A DNA stretch of 64,000 bases from Allorhizobium pseudoryzae (GTDB lineage: Bacteria; Pseudomonadota; Alphaproteobacteria; Rhizobiales; Rhizobiaceae), in NCBI RefSeq assembly GCF_011046245.1, contig NZ_CP049241.1, forward strand, positions 2,868,001 through 2,932,000, given 5' to 3'. Both the position numbers and the translations under genes were made by a program. Under the pieces are notes generated by a model. It searched no databases. It had not been told where the DNA came from and saw nothing but the letters and a program-made list of their open reading frames with translations. This document shows, piece by piece, positions 42,030 through 51,714 of this stretch. How positions within the stretch are numbered: the stretch's first letter is position 1; each line of letters starts with the position of its first letter.

Positions 42030-44327
42030 TCAGGCCCCTTGCGACGGTGTGACCCGCACGGGGACCCCCTTATAGGCCGGCGTACCCGATTTCGGGTCGT
42101 GATCGCCCAGCGCCACGAGCACGTTCATTTCCGGATAATAACCGGCAATCGAACCTTGCGGGATGTCATAGGCAACGGCGGTATAGGCTTTCACCATGCG
42201 CGTGCGGTCATCGCCCCGCCAGATCGACGTGACATCGATCAGATCCCCCTCGGCCATGCCGAGCGACTGCAGATCCTCGGCATTGATGAAGATAACGTCG
42301 CGACGGCCGAAGACGCCGCGGTAGCGGTCATCCATGCCATAGATGGTCGTGTTGTACTGGTCGTGCGAGCGCAGCGTCGTCAGAAGCAGCGCGTCCCTGT
42401 CCGCAACCGGCAGGTCTTCTTCAAGGCCGCGGGCGGTGAGGAACATGGCCTTGCCCGTTTCGGTGTTCCAGTGCCGGTCGGACGCGCCGACGGTGAGCCG
42501 GAAGCCGCCCTTGGCGCGGACGCGGCGGTTGTAGTCGTGGAAATCCGGGAAGACGACTTCGATCTTGTCGCGGATCCGGTCGTAGTTCGCCAGCATGCCG
42601 TCCCAGTCGATGCCGTAGCGCTCGCCGAGCGTCGCCTTGGCCATGCCGGCGACGATCGCCGGTTCGGAGCGCAGTGTTTCGGCCGGCGTGTTGAGGAAAC
42701 CACGCGAGGCGTGCACCATGGACATGGAATCCTCGACCGTGACCGATTGCGGCCCACCTTCCTGCACATCAAGATCCGTCCGTCCGAGGCAGGGCAGGAG
42801 GAGGGTGACGCGGCCGGGCGCCAGATGCGAACGGTTGAGTTTCGTTGCGATATGCACCGAAAGATCCAGCTTGCGCATGGCCTCCAGGCAGACGTCCGAG
42901 TCTGGCATCGCGACCGGCAGATTGCCGCCGAGGCAGATCAGCGCCTTCGACGCGCCGGTTCGCATCGCCTCAATGGTCTCCACCGCATTGTGGCCCCTCT
43001 CCGCCGTCGGGCGGAAGCCGAAGGCCCGTTCCATGCCGTCGAGGAGGGCCTTGGTCGGAACCTCGGTGATTCCGACGGTCCGGTCGCCCTGCACGTTGGA
43101 ATGGCCGCGCAGCGGGCAGATGCCGGCGCCCTCACGGCCGATATTGCCGCGCAACAAGAGAAGGTTGGCGAGTTGCTGGACGTTTTCCGTGCCGTGCGCG
43201 TGCTGCGTGATGCCCATGCCGTAACAGGCGATCACCCGTTCGGACTTGATATAGACATCGGCGGCGCTGGTGAGCGCCGCGCGGGAGAGGCCGGACTTAC
43301 GGGTGATCGCCTCCCAGGATGTCTCGTCGATGTCGCGGCGCAGGTCGTCGAGACCCAGCGTATGCTCGTCAATGAAGGCACGGTCGAGCACGCCGGCACC
43401 GCCTGCGGCGCGTGCTTCGTCGTCGCGTTCGAAGATCGCCTTCATCATGCCCTTCAGCGCCGCCAGGTCGCCGCCGGCTTTCACTTGGTGATAGGCGGAG
43501 GCAATCGGCGTCGAGGAGAAGGTTGCCATCTCGACCGCATTCTGCGGCGAGGCGAACTTCTGCAGCGCCCGTTCCTTCAGCGGGTTGAACACAATGATCG
43601 GGACACCGCGGCGGGCTGCCTCATGCAGCGTCGCCATCATGCGCGGATGATTGGTGCCGGGATTGTGGCCGAAGCTGAAGATCGCGTCGCAATGGTCGAA
43701 ATCCTCCAGAAGCACCGTGCCCTTGCCGACGCCGATCGATTTCGGCAGACCGACGCTGGTCGCTTCGTGGCACATGTTCGAACAGTCGGGAAAATTGTTG
43801 GTTCCGTAAGCGCGCACGAACAGCTGGAACAGAAACGCCGCTTCATTGGAGGCACGGCCGGAGGTGTAGAATTCTGCCTGGTGCGGGTTTTCGAGCGCGT
43901 TGAGGCCTTCCCCGATCAGCCGGTAGGCCTCGTTCCACTCGATCGGCTTGTAGCGATCAGTGGTCGCGTCGTAGATCATCGGATGAGTGAGCCGGCCCTG
44001 ATCCTCCAGCTGGTGATCATGCCAGGACCAGAGTTCGGAGACGCTGTGCAGGGCGAAGAATTCCGGCGGAACGCGCTTTGCCGTCGATTCCCAGGTAATC
44101 GCCTTGGCGCCATTTTCGCAGAACTCGAAGGACGAGGTGTGCTTGGGGTCCGGCCAGGCGCAGCCGGGGCAGTCGAACCCGTCCGGCTGGTTCGCCTTCA
44201 GAAGCGTTGCGCTGCCTTGCGTGACGACCTGCTGGTGGGCAAGGCTCTTTGCCACGGCACGCAGCGCTCCCCAGCCACCGGCCGGCGCATCATAGGGCTC
44301 GATACCGCGGGGGCGTTTGCTGGACAT
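42030..44327 (-). CDS. YdeP/FdhF-like molybdopterin oxidoreductase
   Basis: This 765-residue protein belongs to the formate dehydrogenase alpha-like family of YdeP type. It lacks the usual four-cysteine N-terminal cluster but has FDCPGCAWPDPKH, typical of this branch, then FYTSGRASNEAAFLFQLF and NFPDCSNMCHEATSVGLP, with a Cys as possible molybdenum ligand, and a late molydopterin-binding domain around GVFGRRDVIFINAEDL. YdeP-type proteins are linked to acid resistance in enterobacteria. The start MSSKRPRG has GGAG six bases upstream; a longer frame has no support. Substrate unknown. It follows recG on the same strand. Confidence 0.87.
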   Translation of the reverse strand: MSSKRPRGIEPYDAPAGGWGALRAVAKSLAHQQVVTQGSATLLKANQPDGFDCPGCAWPDPKHTSSFEFCENGAKAITWESTAKRVPPEFFALHSVSELWSWHDHQLEDQGRLTHPMIYDATTDRYKPIEWNEAYRLIGEGLNALENPHQAEFYTSGRASNEAAFLFQLFVRAYGTNNFPDCSNMCHEATSVGLPKSIGVGKGTVLLEDFDHCDAIFSFGHNPGTNHPRMMATLHEAARRGVPIIVFNPLKERALQKFASPQNAVEMATFSSTPIASAYHQVKAGGDLAALKGMMKAIFERDDEARAAGGAGVLDRAFIDEHTLGLDDLRRDIDETSWEAITRKSGLSRAALTSAADVYIKSERVIACYGMGITQHAHGTENVQQLANLLLLRGNIGREGAGICPLRGHSNVQGDRTVGITEVPTKALLDGMERAFGFRPTAERGHNAVETIEAMRTGASKALICLGGNLPVAMPDSDVCLEAMRKLDLSVHIATKLNRSHLAPGRVTLLLPCLGRTDLDVQEGGPQSVTVEDSMSMVHASRGFLNTPAETLRSEPAIVAGMAKATLGERYGIDWDGMLANYDRIRDKIEVVFPDFHDYNRRVRAKGGFRLTVGASDRHWNTETGKAMFLTARGLEEDLPVADRDALLLTTLRSHDQYNTTIYGMDDRYRGVFGRRDVIFINAEDLQSLGMAEGDLIDVTSIWRGDDRTRMVKAYTAVAYDIPQGSIAGYYPEMNVLVALGDHDPKSGTPAYKGVPVRVTPSQGA

Positions 44328-44489
44328 GCTGACTCCGATGCTGAAAAGTAAGGGCGCGAGAAGGAAGGCGTGAGCGGGCCCTGGAAATTGACGGATGTCA
44401 TCTATGTAGGTCGAATTGCGGCGAAGTCTTGCCTTAATCCCCGGCAATCGCATGGGTCTGCTGGCGAACCCGGACTGCAGCTCAAACGC

Positions 44490-46604
44490 TCAGCCGGCCC
44501 GGAGATAGCGGATCGCCTCGTCGCGCCGGTGCAGGTAGAGCAGGACGCGCAGTGCCTGTCCGCGCTCGCTCACCAGTTCCGGGTCCTTCTCGATGATATA
44601 GGCGGCATCCTTGCGGGCGATCTCCAGCAGATCGGCATGGGCTTCGAGGCTTGCGATGCGAAAACCCGGCGTGCCGGACTGACGGGTGCCGAGAAGCTCG
44701 CCTTCGCCGCGCAGCTTCAGGTCTTCCTCGGCGATCAGAAAACCGTCCTCGCTGTCGCGGAGGATCGAGAGCCGCGCCCGGCCGGTTTCGCCGAGCGGCC
44801 CCTTGTAGAGCAGGATGCAGGTGGAGGCCTCGTCGCCGCGCCCCACACGTCCGCGCAGCTGGTGCAGTTGCGCAAGGCCGAAGCGTTCGGCATGTTCGAT
44901 CACCATGATCGTCGCATCCGGCACGTCGACGCCGACTTCGACGACGGTGGTGGCGACCAAGAGGCGGAGATCGCCGGCCTTGAAGGCGGCCATTACAGCA
45001 TCTTTTTCGGCCCCGTTCATGCGGCCATGCACGAGGCCGACCTTCGCACCGATCGCGCCCCCGAGCGCCTTTGTCAGAACCGCATGGCGTTCCTCCGCCG
45101 ACATCAGTTCGGACTCTTCCGATTCTTCCACCAGCGGGCAGATCCAGTAGGCCTTCTTGCCGTCGCCGATGGCGGCGCGGAGCCGCGCGATGATCTCGTC
45201 GGTGCGTTCCGTCGGCACGGTCACCGTCTGGATCGGTTTGCGGCCGGCGGGCTTTTCGGTCAGCTTCGACACATCCATGTCGCCGAAGGCGGCGAGCACC
45301 AGGGTGCGCGGAATGGGGGTCGCCGTCATCACCAGCATATGCGGGGCGATGCCCTTGGCCGTCAGCTTCAGCCGCTGGTGCACACCGAACCGGTGCTGTT
45401 CATCCACCACAGCGAGCATCAGGTCGTGATAGGTGATCGCATCCTGGAAAAGCGCATGCGTGCCGATGATGATCTGCGCTTCGCCCGATGCGATGCGGGC
45501 CATCACCTCCTCGCGCTCCTTGCCTTTCACCCGGCCGGTCAGCACCTCGACCGTCAGGCCGGCGGAGGCGGCAAAACGGCTGATGGTGGCAAAATGCTGG
45601 CGGGCAAGAATTTCCGTCGGCGCCATCAGCACCGCCTGGCCGCCGGCCTCCACCACATCGGCTATGGCCATCAGCGCCACCAGCGTCTTGCCGGCACCGA
45701 CATCGCCCTGGACGAGGCGCAGCATGCGCTCGCTTTTCGCCATGTCGGCCCGGATTTCGGAAATCGCCACCTCCTGGCTGCCGGTCAGCGAAAAGGGCAG
45801 GGCGGCACGAATGGTCTGACCGATGCGGCCCTCGGCCCGGACCGGCCGGCCGGAGGCCTTGCGCATGCGCTGGCGCACCAAGGCCAGAGACACCTGGCCG
45901 GCCAGGAACTCGTCGTAGGCGAGCCTGCGTCTGGCCGGCGCCTGCGGATCAAGGTCATGACCGTCGCGCGGATCGTGCAACTGTCGGAAGGCGTCTGCCA
46001 CATCCGGCAGGCCCTGGCGCTCCTGAAGAGCGTCGTCCATCCATTCGGGAAAGCGCGGCAGGCGGGCAACCGCACCTTCCACCGCACGGCGCATCACCTT
46101 CGGCACCAGGCCGGCCGTCAGCGGATAAACCGGCTCGACCAGCGGCATTTCGCCGGCGTCCGACACTTTCACCATCAGGTCCGGATGCACCATCGAGGCG
46201 CGGCCGTTGAACCAGTCCACCTTGCCGCTCACCATGACCTGTTCGTCGATGGGCAGCGCCTTTTCCAGCCAGTTTCCCTTGACCCGGAAGAAGGTCAAAG
46301 CCAGTTCGCCGGTCTCGTCATGCAGAAAGACGCGGTAGGGCTGGTTCGTATTGGCCGGTGGCGGCTGGTGGCGATCAATCCTGCCTTCAAGCGTGACGAT
46401 GGCGCCTTGCGGGGCGAGCGCAATGCCCGGCCGGTTGCGCCGGTCGATGATGGAGGAGGGCGCATGGAAGAGAACATCCACCACCCGGCAGTCTTCCGCA
46501 TCCTCGCGATTCGTGACGCGGGCGATCAGATCCGCCAGTTTCGGCCCGATACCGGGCAGGCTGGAGACCGAAGCGAACAGGGGATCGAGCAAAGCAGGGC
46601 GCAT
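44490..46604 (-). CDS. recG: ATP-dependent DNA helicase RecG
   Basis: This 704-residue helicase remodels stalled replication forks and Holliday junctions. The N-terminal wedge domain (OB fold, VTLEGRIDRHQ region) is followed by the helicase core: motif I QGDVGAGKTLVALM, motif II VVDEQHRFGVHQR, motif III MTATPIPRTL and motif VI RGRVGRGDEAST. The start MRPALLDPLF matches rhizobial RecG N-termini; a longer frame exists. It is divergent from sdhE-mfd across 94 bases, an arrangement common in Rhizobiales. Confidence 0.95.
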   Translation of the reverse strand: MRPALLDPLFASVSSLPGIGPKLADLIARVTNREDAEDCRVVDVLFHAPSSIIDRRNRPGIALAPQGAIVTLEGRIDRHQPPPANTNQPYRVFLHDETGELALTFFRVKGNWLEKALPIDEQVMVSGKVDWFNGRASMVHPDLMVKVSDAGEMPLVEPVYPLTAGLVPKVMRRAVEGAVARLPRFPEWMDDALQERQGLPDVADAFRQLHDPRDGHDLDPQAPARRRLAYDEFLAGQVSLALVRQRMRKASGRPVRAEGRIGQTIRAALPFSLTGSQEVAISEIRADMAKSERMLRLVQGDVGAGKTLVALMAIADVVEAGGQAVLMAPTEILARQHFATISRFAASAGLTVEVLTGRVKGKEREEVMARIASGEAQIIIGTHALFQDAITYHDLMLAVVDEQHRFGVHQRLKLTAKGIAPHMLVMTATPIPRTLVLAAFGDMDVSKLTEKPAGRKPIQTVTVPTERTDEIIARLRAAIGDGKKAYWICPLVEESEESELMSAEERHAVLTKALGGAIGAKVGLVHGRMNGAEKDAVMAAFKAGDLRLLVATTVVEVGVDVPDATIMVIEHAERFGLAQLHQLRGRVGRGDEASTCILLYKGPLGETGRARLSILRDSEDGFLIAEEDLKLRGEGELLGTRQSGTPGFRIASLEAHADLLEIARKDAAYIIEKDPELVSERGQALRVLLYLHRRDEAIRYLRAG

Positions 46605-46698
46605 GGGCGGCAAAATGCGTCGGAATTTGCCTGCTTGGCAAGGCTGACATTCCAGAGAATTCATCCTATATCAGCCGCGCAACAAGGTTTTTACGCTC

Positions 46699-47028
46699 AT
46701 GACTGGACTGTCGCGCTCCAGCGCCGATCTCGATCCCCGGCGCCGCAGAATTCTCTATCGCTGTTGGCATCGCGGTATCCGCGAAATGGATCTGGTGTTC
46801 GGCCAGTTTGCCGAGGAGCAGATTGCAACGCTGTCCGATGCCGAATTGGACGAACTCGAAGTTATCATGAGTGAAGAGGACCAGGATCTCAACCGCTGGA
46901 TTACCGGCGCCGATCCGCTGCCCGAACACCTGAAGACGCCGATGTTCGAACGGATTGCCGCCTATCGTCCTGATTTCGACATCGTCACCCAGGCGAGCCT
47001 CGACGAGAAGTTCGGACGCAGCGAATGA
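46699..47028 (+). CDS. sdhE: FAD assembly factor SdhE
   Basis: This 109-residue protein (DUF339) has the signature RGIREMDLVFGQF, the RGxxEMD motif that helps attach FAD covalently to succinate dehydrogenase. The helical bundle continues with LDELEVIMSEEDQDLNRWIT. It is slightly longer than the usual ~90 residues. Its stop overlaps the mfd start (ATGA), so the two are translationally coupled although their roles are unrelated. No sdh genes are in the window. Confidence 0.93.
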   Translation: MTGLSRSSADLDPRRRRILYRCWHRGIREMDLVFGQFAEEQIATLSDAELDELEVIMSEEDQDLNRWITGADPLPEHLKTPMFERIAAYRPDFDIVTQASLDEKFGRSE

Positions 47029-50000
47029 TCGAAGGTTTCAGCGCGAAGGCCGTCGCCGCGTCGCCGGCCGGGCTCACCATTGCCAATGTCCAGGCGGGCA
47101 TGGAGCCGCTCATTCTGGCCGAACTCGCGCGCGCCGGCCAGCCGGTCGCCTATGTGATGTCGGATGGCCAGCGCATGGCCGATATCGAGCAGATGCTCTC
47201 CTTCGTCGCGCCCGACATTCCGGTGCTGACGCTGCCAGCCTGGGACTGCCTGCCATACGACCGCGTGTCGCCGAGTGCGGATGTCTCCGCCCGAAGGCTC
47301 GCCGCGCTCTCCGGCCTCATCGCGCATGCCAAGAAACCGCATCCGGCGATCGTGCTCGTCACCGTCAATGCGATGATGCAGAAGATTGCGCCGGCAGCGG
47401 TGATCGAAAGCCTCGCTTTCTCCGCCAAGCCCGGCAACACGATCCGCATGGACGATATCGCCGCACGGCTTGAGCGCAACGGCTTCGACCGGGTCTCGAC
47501 CGTGCGCGAGGTCGGCGAGTTCGCCGTGCGCGGCGGCATTCTCGATGTCTTCGTGCCGGGCACGGAAGAGCCGGTGCGCCTCGATTTCTTTGGCGATACG
47601 CTGGAATCGATCCGCACCTTCGATCCGGCGAGCCAGCGCACCACGGGGCAGGCGCGGTCGCTGGATCTCAACCCCATGAGCGAAGTGACGCTGACGCCGG
47701 ACACGATCAGCCGCTTCCGCAAAGCCTATCTCTCCACCTTTGGCGCCGCGACGCGCGATGACGCGCTCTACCAGGCGGTCTCGGAGGGCCGGCGGTATGC
47801 CGGCATGGAGCACTGGCTGCCGCTGTTTTATGAGACGCTGGAAACCGCCTTCGACTACCTCAAGGGTTTCCGGATCCTCACCGACCACACCGCCCGCGAG
47901 GCGGCGCAGGAACGCTCCAAGCTGATCTACGACTATTTCGAGGCGCGGCAGTCTTCCGGCCATTCGGGCAAGGCCGGCATGGCTCAATCGACGCCCTACA
48001 AACCGGTGACGCCGGGCCAGCTTTATCTCGACGGTTCGGTCTTCGTGAAGGAGCTGGATGCGGCAAGTGCCATCCGTCTCACGCCGTTCAACGAAATCGA
48101 TGCGCAAGCGAAACGCGTCGTGATGCTGGAGGCGAAGTCCGGTCCGCGCTGGGCACGCGCCCAGGCCGAGGCCGAGCAGCAGAACCGCGACGAGCGCGTC
48201 AACATCTTCGATCTGGTGGTGAAGCATATTGCCGACAAGCGGGCCGGCGGCGCCAAGGTGCTGGTCACCGGCTGGTCGGCGGGTTCGCTCGACCGCCTGC
48301 TGCAGGTGCTGGACGAGCACGGCCTGAAGCGCATCAAGCCGATCGAGAAGCTCACCGACATCCGCAACCTCGCCAAGGGCGAGGCGGCGTCTGCGGTCTT
48401 GAGCCTCGAAGGCGGGTTCGAGACGGGTGACCTCGTCGTGATCGGCGAGCAGGATATTCTCGGCGACCGCATGGTGCGCCGCTCCAAACGCCGCAAGCGC
48501 GGTGCCGATTTCATCTCGGAAGTGGCAGGTCTCGACGAAGGTTCGCTCGTCGTGCATGCCGAACACGGCATCGGCCGTTTTGTCGGTCTCGTGACGATCG
48601 AGGCGGCGGGTGCACCGCGCGCCTGCCTGGAACTTCATTATGCCGACCAGGCAAAGCTCTTCCTGCCGGTCGAAAACATCGATCTCCTGTCGCGTTATGG
48701 ATCTGACGCTGCGGAAGCCCAGCTCGACAAGCTCGGCGGCGGCGCATGGCAGGCGCGCAAGGCGAAGCTGAAGAAGCGCCTGCTCGACATGGCGGACGCG
48801 CTGATCAAGCTGGCTGCCACCCGCATTACCCGCCGTGCGCCGGTGCTTGCCACGCCGGAAGGGCTTTATGACGAATTTGCCGCGCGTTTCCCTTACGACG
48901 AGACGGAAGACCAGGCGAATGCCATCGATTCGGTGCGCGAGGATCTTTCCGCCGGTCGGCCGATGGATCGCCTCGTCTGCGGCGATGTCGGGTTCGGCAA
49001 GACGGAGGTGGCGCTGCGGGCTGCCTTCTTCGCCGCGATGAACAGCGCGCAGGTGGCCGTCGTCGTGCCGACGACGCTTCTCGCCCGCCAGCACTTCAAG
49101 ACCTTCCGGGACCGCTTCCGTGGGCTGCCGATCCGGGTGGAGCAGGCCTCCCGCCTCGTCACTGCCAAGGAGCTGAACCAGACGAAGAAGGATCTTTCCG
49201 AAGGCAAGGTCGATATCGTCGTCGGTACGCATGCGCTGCTCGGTACCGGCATCAAATTTGCCAATCTCGGCCTGCTGATCATCGACGAAGAGCAGCATTT
49301 CGGCGTGAAGCACAAGGAGAAGCTGAAGGAGCTGAAGAGCGACGTGCATGTGCTGACGCTGTCGGCCACGCCGATCCCGCGCACGCTGCAGCTCGCCATG
49401 ACCGGGGTGCGCGAACTCTCGCTGATCACCACGCCGCCAGTCGACCGCATGGCGGTCCGGACCTTCATCTCGCCGTTTGATCCGCTCGTCATCCGCGAAA
49501 CGCTGATGCGCGAGCATTATCGCGGCGGCCAGAGTTTTTACGTCTGCCCGCGGCTGGCCGATCTTCCCGACATTCAGGCCTATCTGCAGTCCGACGTGCC
49601 GGAGCTGAAGGTGGCCGTCGCCCATGGCCAGATGCCGGCGGGTGAGCTGGAAGACATCATGAATGCCTTCTATGACGGCAAATACGATGTGCTGCTCTCC
49701 ACCACCATCGTCGAATCGGGCCTCGACGTGCCGACGGCGAACACGCTGATCGTGCACCGCGCCGACATGTTCGGCCTTGCCCAGCTCTACCAGTTGCGCG
49801 GCCGCGTCGGGCGCTCGAAGGTGCGCGCCTTTGCGCTGTTTACCCTGCCGGTCAACAAGCAGCTGACCCAGACGGCCGAACGGCGCCTCAAGGTGCTGCA
49901 GTCGCTCGACACGTTGGGCGCTGGCTTCCAGCTGGCGAGCCACGATCTCGATATCCGCGGCGCCGGCAATCTCTTGGGCGAGGAGCAGTCCGGCCATATC

Positions 50001-50540
50001 AAGGAGGTTGGCTTCGAACTCTACCAGCAGATGCTGGAGGAAGCCGTGGCCGAAGTGAAGGGCGAGGACGAGGTTCTCGACACCGGCTGGTCGCCGCAGA
50101 TTTCCGTCGGCATCACCGTGATGATTCCGGAGAATTACGTGCCGGACCTGCATCTGCGCATGGGCCTTTATCGCCGTCTTGGGGAGTTGACAGAGCTTTC
50201 CGAGATTGACGGCTTCGGCGCGGAAATGGTGGATCGCTTCGGCCCGATGCCGGTCGAGGTGCAGAACCTGTTGAAGGTCGTCTACATCAAGTCGCTCTGC
50301 CGCATCGGCAACGTCGAGAAGCTGGAGGCCGGGCCAAAGGGCATCGTGCTGCAGTTCCGCGACAAGCAGTTCCCCAATCCCGCGGGGCTCGTCGGCTACA
50401 TTGCCAAGCAGGGTACGATGGCAAAGATCCGCCCCGACCACAGCGTGTTCTTGACCCGCGACCTGCCAACGCCGGAAAAGCGGCTGTCAACGGCAGCACA
50501 GATCATGGCGCAGCTGTCGGATCTGGCGAAACAGGGCTGA
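47025..50540 (+). CDS. mfd: Transcription-repair coupling factor Mfd
   Basis: This 1171-residue protein removes stalled RNA polymerase at lesions and recruits UvrA. The order is a UvrB-like N-terminal module (with VRGGILDVFVPG), an RNA polymerase-interacting domain (LVVHAEHGIGRFVGL), a translocase core with Walker A CGDVGFGKTEVALR, motif II IIDEEQHFGVKHKEKLK, SATPIPRTLQLAMTG and RGRVGRSKVRAFALF, and the C-terminal D7 domain. Length is normal. Its start overlaps sdhE. The gene is followed by a palindromic repeat element. UvrA is encoded near the end of the window. Confidence 0.97.
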   Translation: MIEGFSAKAVAASPAGLTIANVQAGMEPLILAELARAGQPVAYVMSDGQRMADIEQMLSFVAPDIPVLTLPAWDCLPYDRVSPSADVSARRLAALSGLIAHAKKPHPAIVLVTVNAMMQKIAPAAVIESLAFSAKPGNTIRMDDIAARLERNGFDRVSTVREVGEFAVRGGILDVFVPGTEEPVRLDFFGDTLESIRTFDPASQRTTGQARSLDLNPMSEVTLTPDTISRFRKAYLSTFGAATRDDALYQAVSEGRRYAGMEHWLPLFYETLETAFDYLKGFRILTDHTAREAAQERSKLIYDYFEARQSSGHSGKAGMAQSTPYKPVTPGQLYLDGSVFVKELDAASAIRLTPFNEIDAQAKRVVMLEAKSGPRWARAQAEAEQQNRDERVNIFDLVVKHIADKRAGGAKVLVTGWSAGSLDRLLQVLDEHGLKRIKPIEKLTDIRNLAKGEAASAVLSLEGGFETGDLVVIGEQDILGDRMVRRSKRRKRGADFISEVAGLDEGSLVVHAEHGIGRFVGLVTIEAAGAPRACLELHYADQAKLFLPVENIDLLSRYGSDAAEAQLDKLGGGAWQARKAKLKKRLLDMADALIKLAATRITRRAPVLATPEGLYDEFAARFPYDETEDQANAIDSVREDLSAGRPMDRLVCGDVGFGKTEVALRAAFFAAMNSAQVAVVVPTTLLARQHFKTFRDRFRGLPIRVEQASRLVTAKELNQTKKDLSEGKVDIVVGTHALLGTGIKFANLGLLIIDEEQHFGVKHKEKLKELKSDVHVLTLSATPIPRTLQLAMTGVRELSLITTPPVDRMAVRTFISPFDPLVIRETLMREHYRGGQSFYVCPRLADLPDIQAYLQSDVPELKVAVAHGQMPAGELEDIMNAFYDGKYDVLLSTTIVESGLDVPTANTLIVHRADMFGLAQLYQLRGRVGRSKVRAFALFTLPVNKQLTQTAERRLKVLQSLDTLGAGFQLASHDLDIRGAGNLLGEEQSGHIKEVGFELYQQMLEEAVAEVKGEDEVLDTGWSPQISVGITVMIPENYVPDLHLRMGLYRRLGELTELSEIDGFGAEMVDRFGPMPVEVQNLLKVVYIKSLCRIGNVEKLEAGPKGIVLQFRDKQFPNPAGLVGYIAKQGTMAKIRPDHSVFLTRDLPTPEKRLSTAAQIMAQLSDLAKQG

Positions 50541-50578
50541 CGCACTGCTCTGTGGTGATGGCGGCGGTTCAGCGATTC

Positions 50579-50696
50579 ACCTTCTCCCCGTTCAACAGGG
50601 AGAAGGTAGCCGGCAGGCCGGATGAGGGGCAGCCCACACGCTTTTCCGCCGCAAAAGCCCCTCACCCCAGCCCTCTCCCCGCAAGCGGGGCGAGGG
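50579..50696. repeat. RIME-like mosaic palindromic repeat after mfd
   Basis: Three nested palindromes fill the mfd-EamA gap: ACCTTCTCCC/GGGAGAAGGT (50579-50607), TGAGGGGC/GCCCCTCA (50623-50630 with 50657-50664) and CCCTCTCCCCGC/GCGGGGCGAGGG (50671-50696, one mismatch). The unit, rich in CTCCCC and GAGGGG, resembles the rhizobial intergenic mosaic elements (RIME) found in many copies in such genomes. Copies elsewhere cannot be checked here. It may also act as a terminator for both convergent neighbours. Confidence 0.75.
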
Positions 50697-50698
50697 GG

Positions 50699-51637
50699 TT
50701 ACCGTTCCTCTTCCGGCTTTACCGCGATCGCCGCTTCTGCCTGCCCGGCGACCGGCGGCGGGAGGGGCGTGCCACGCTTGCGCTCACGCACGAGCGTCAA
50801 CAGGCCCGAGCCGACGATGAGGGCGATGCCGACACCCATCCACAGATCGACGTGATCGCCGAAGATCAGATAGCCGAGCAGGATCGCCCAGAGCATCTGG
50901 CTGTATTGCAGCGGGGTGACGATGGCGGCCGGCGCGTAGAAGGATGCGATCATCAAAAGAACCGTGCCGACGGCGGCCAGCAGGCCGAAGACGACGAGCA
51001 AGGAGAGATCCACGAGCGTCGGTGTCGTCCATTGCGGGATCATCGCTACCGCGCAGACGATGAGGCCGCCGAGCAGTCCGGCGCCATACATCGAGATGTT
51101 CTTCTCGCTTGGGCCCAGATAGCGGTAGATGATGACGGAGACGGCGCCGGTGAAGCCGGAGGCGAGGGCCGTCAGGTGGCCGATCGAGAGTTCGCGAAAG
51201 CCTGGCCGCAGCACGATCAGCACGCCGATGAAGCCGACGATGACGGCGGCCCAGCGGTTGGGCCCGACCTGTTCCTTCAGAAAGATGACCGACATGATGG
51301 TGGCAAAGGAGGGCAGCAGGAAGATCAGGCAGAAGGCTTCCGCCATCGAAAGTTCGGTAAACGCGATGATGCTGCCGACGGTACCGATCGAGGAGCAGAC
51401 GAAACGCAAAAGCCAGAGCGGCCGGTTCGTCGTGCGCAGCATGTCGCGCCAGCTGTCGCCGCGCTTTAACAGGAAAGGCACGGCGGCAAAGCCGACAAGC
51501 GTGCCGATGAAACCCGCCTGGAAGGGCGGCACGCGGCCATCCACCAGTTTGACGGCAGCATCGCTGAAGGAATAGGCGGCAAAGCAGAGAAGGGCGATGA
51601 CGACGCCCTTCAGGGTGGTATCGGCGGAGGAGGACAA
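50699..51637 (-). CDS. EamA/RhaT-family exporter
   Basis: This 312-residue membrane protein has ten hydrophobic helices in two EamA repeats (KGVVIALLCFAAYSFSDAAV and, in the second, GTVLLMIASFYAPAAIVTPL). EamA proteins move metabolites such as amino acids or nucleotides and the direction is usually outward. The start is a TTG with a weak ribosome site; MSSSADTTLKG gives a short charged N-terminus before helix one. It lies downstream of the FrnE-like gene on the same strand, and its 3' end is close to the repeat element. Confidence 0.88.
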   Translation of the reverse strand: MSSSADTTLKGVVIALLCFAAYSFSDAAVKLVDGRVPPFQAGFIGTLVGFAAVPFLLKRGDSWRDMLRTTNRPLWLLRFVCSSIGTVGSIIAFTELSMAEAFCLIFLLPSFATIMSVIFLKEQVGPNRWAAVIVGFIGVLIVLRPGFRELSIGHLTALASGFTGAVSVIIYRYLGPSEKNISMYGAGLLGGLIVCAVAMIPQWTTPTLVDLSLLVVFGLLAAVGTVLLMIASFYAPAAIVTPLQYSQMLWAILLGYLIFGDHVDLWMGVGIALIVGSGLLTLVRERKRGTPLPPPVAGQAEAAIAVKPEEER

Positions 51638-51714
51638 GCGGGCATTCCGTCAGGAGAAAGACTGCTGACGGACTTAGGCCTCGCTCATCAAGGCGTCAAT
51701 TGCCGTCAAAGCGC

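Noticed and set aside
42003..44351. Open frame of about 780 codons antisense to the molybdoenzyme gene
   Set aside because: The minus-strand frame has clear oxidoreductase motifs and a good ribosome site; the plus frame reads as His/Arg-rich noise.
46962..50441. Very long open frame (about 1160 codons) antisense to mfd
   Set aside because: It mirrors mfd codon by codon, has no recognisable domain, and GC-rich DNA often leaves the opposite strand open.
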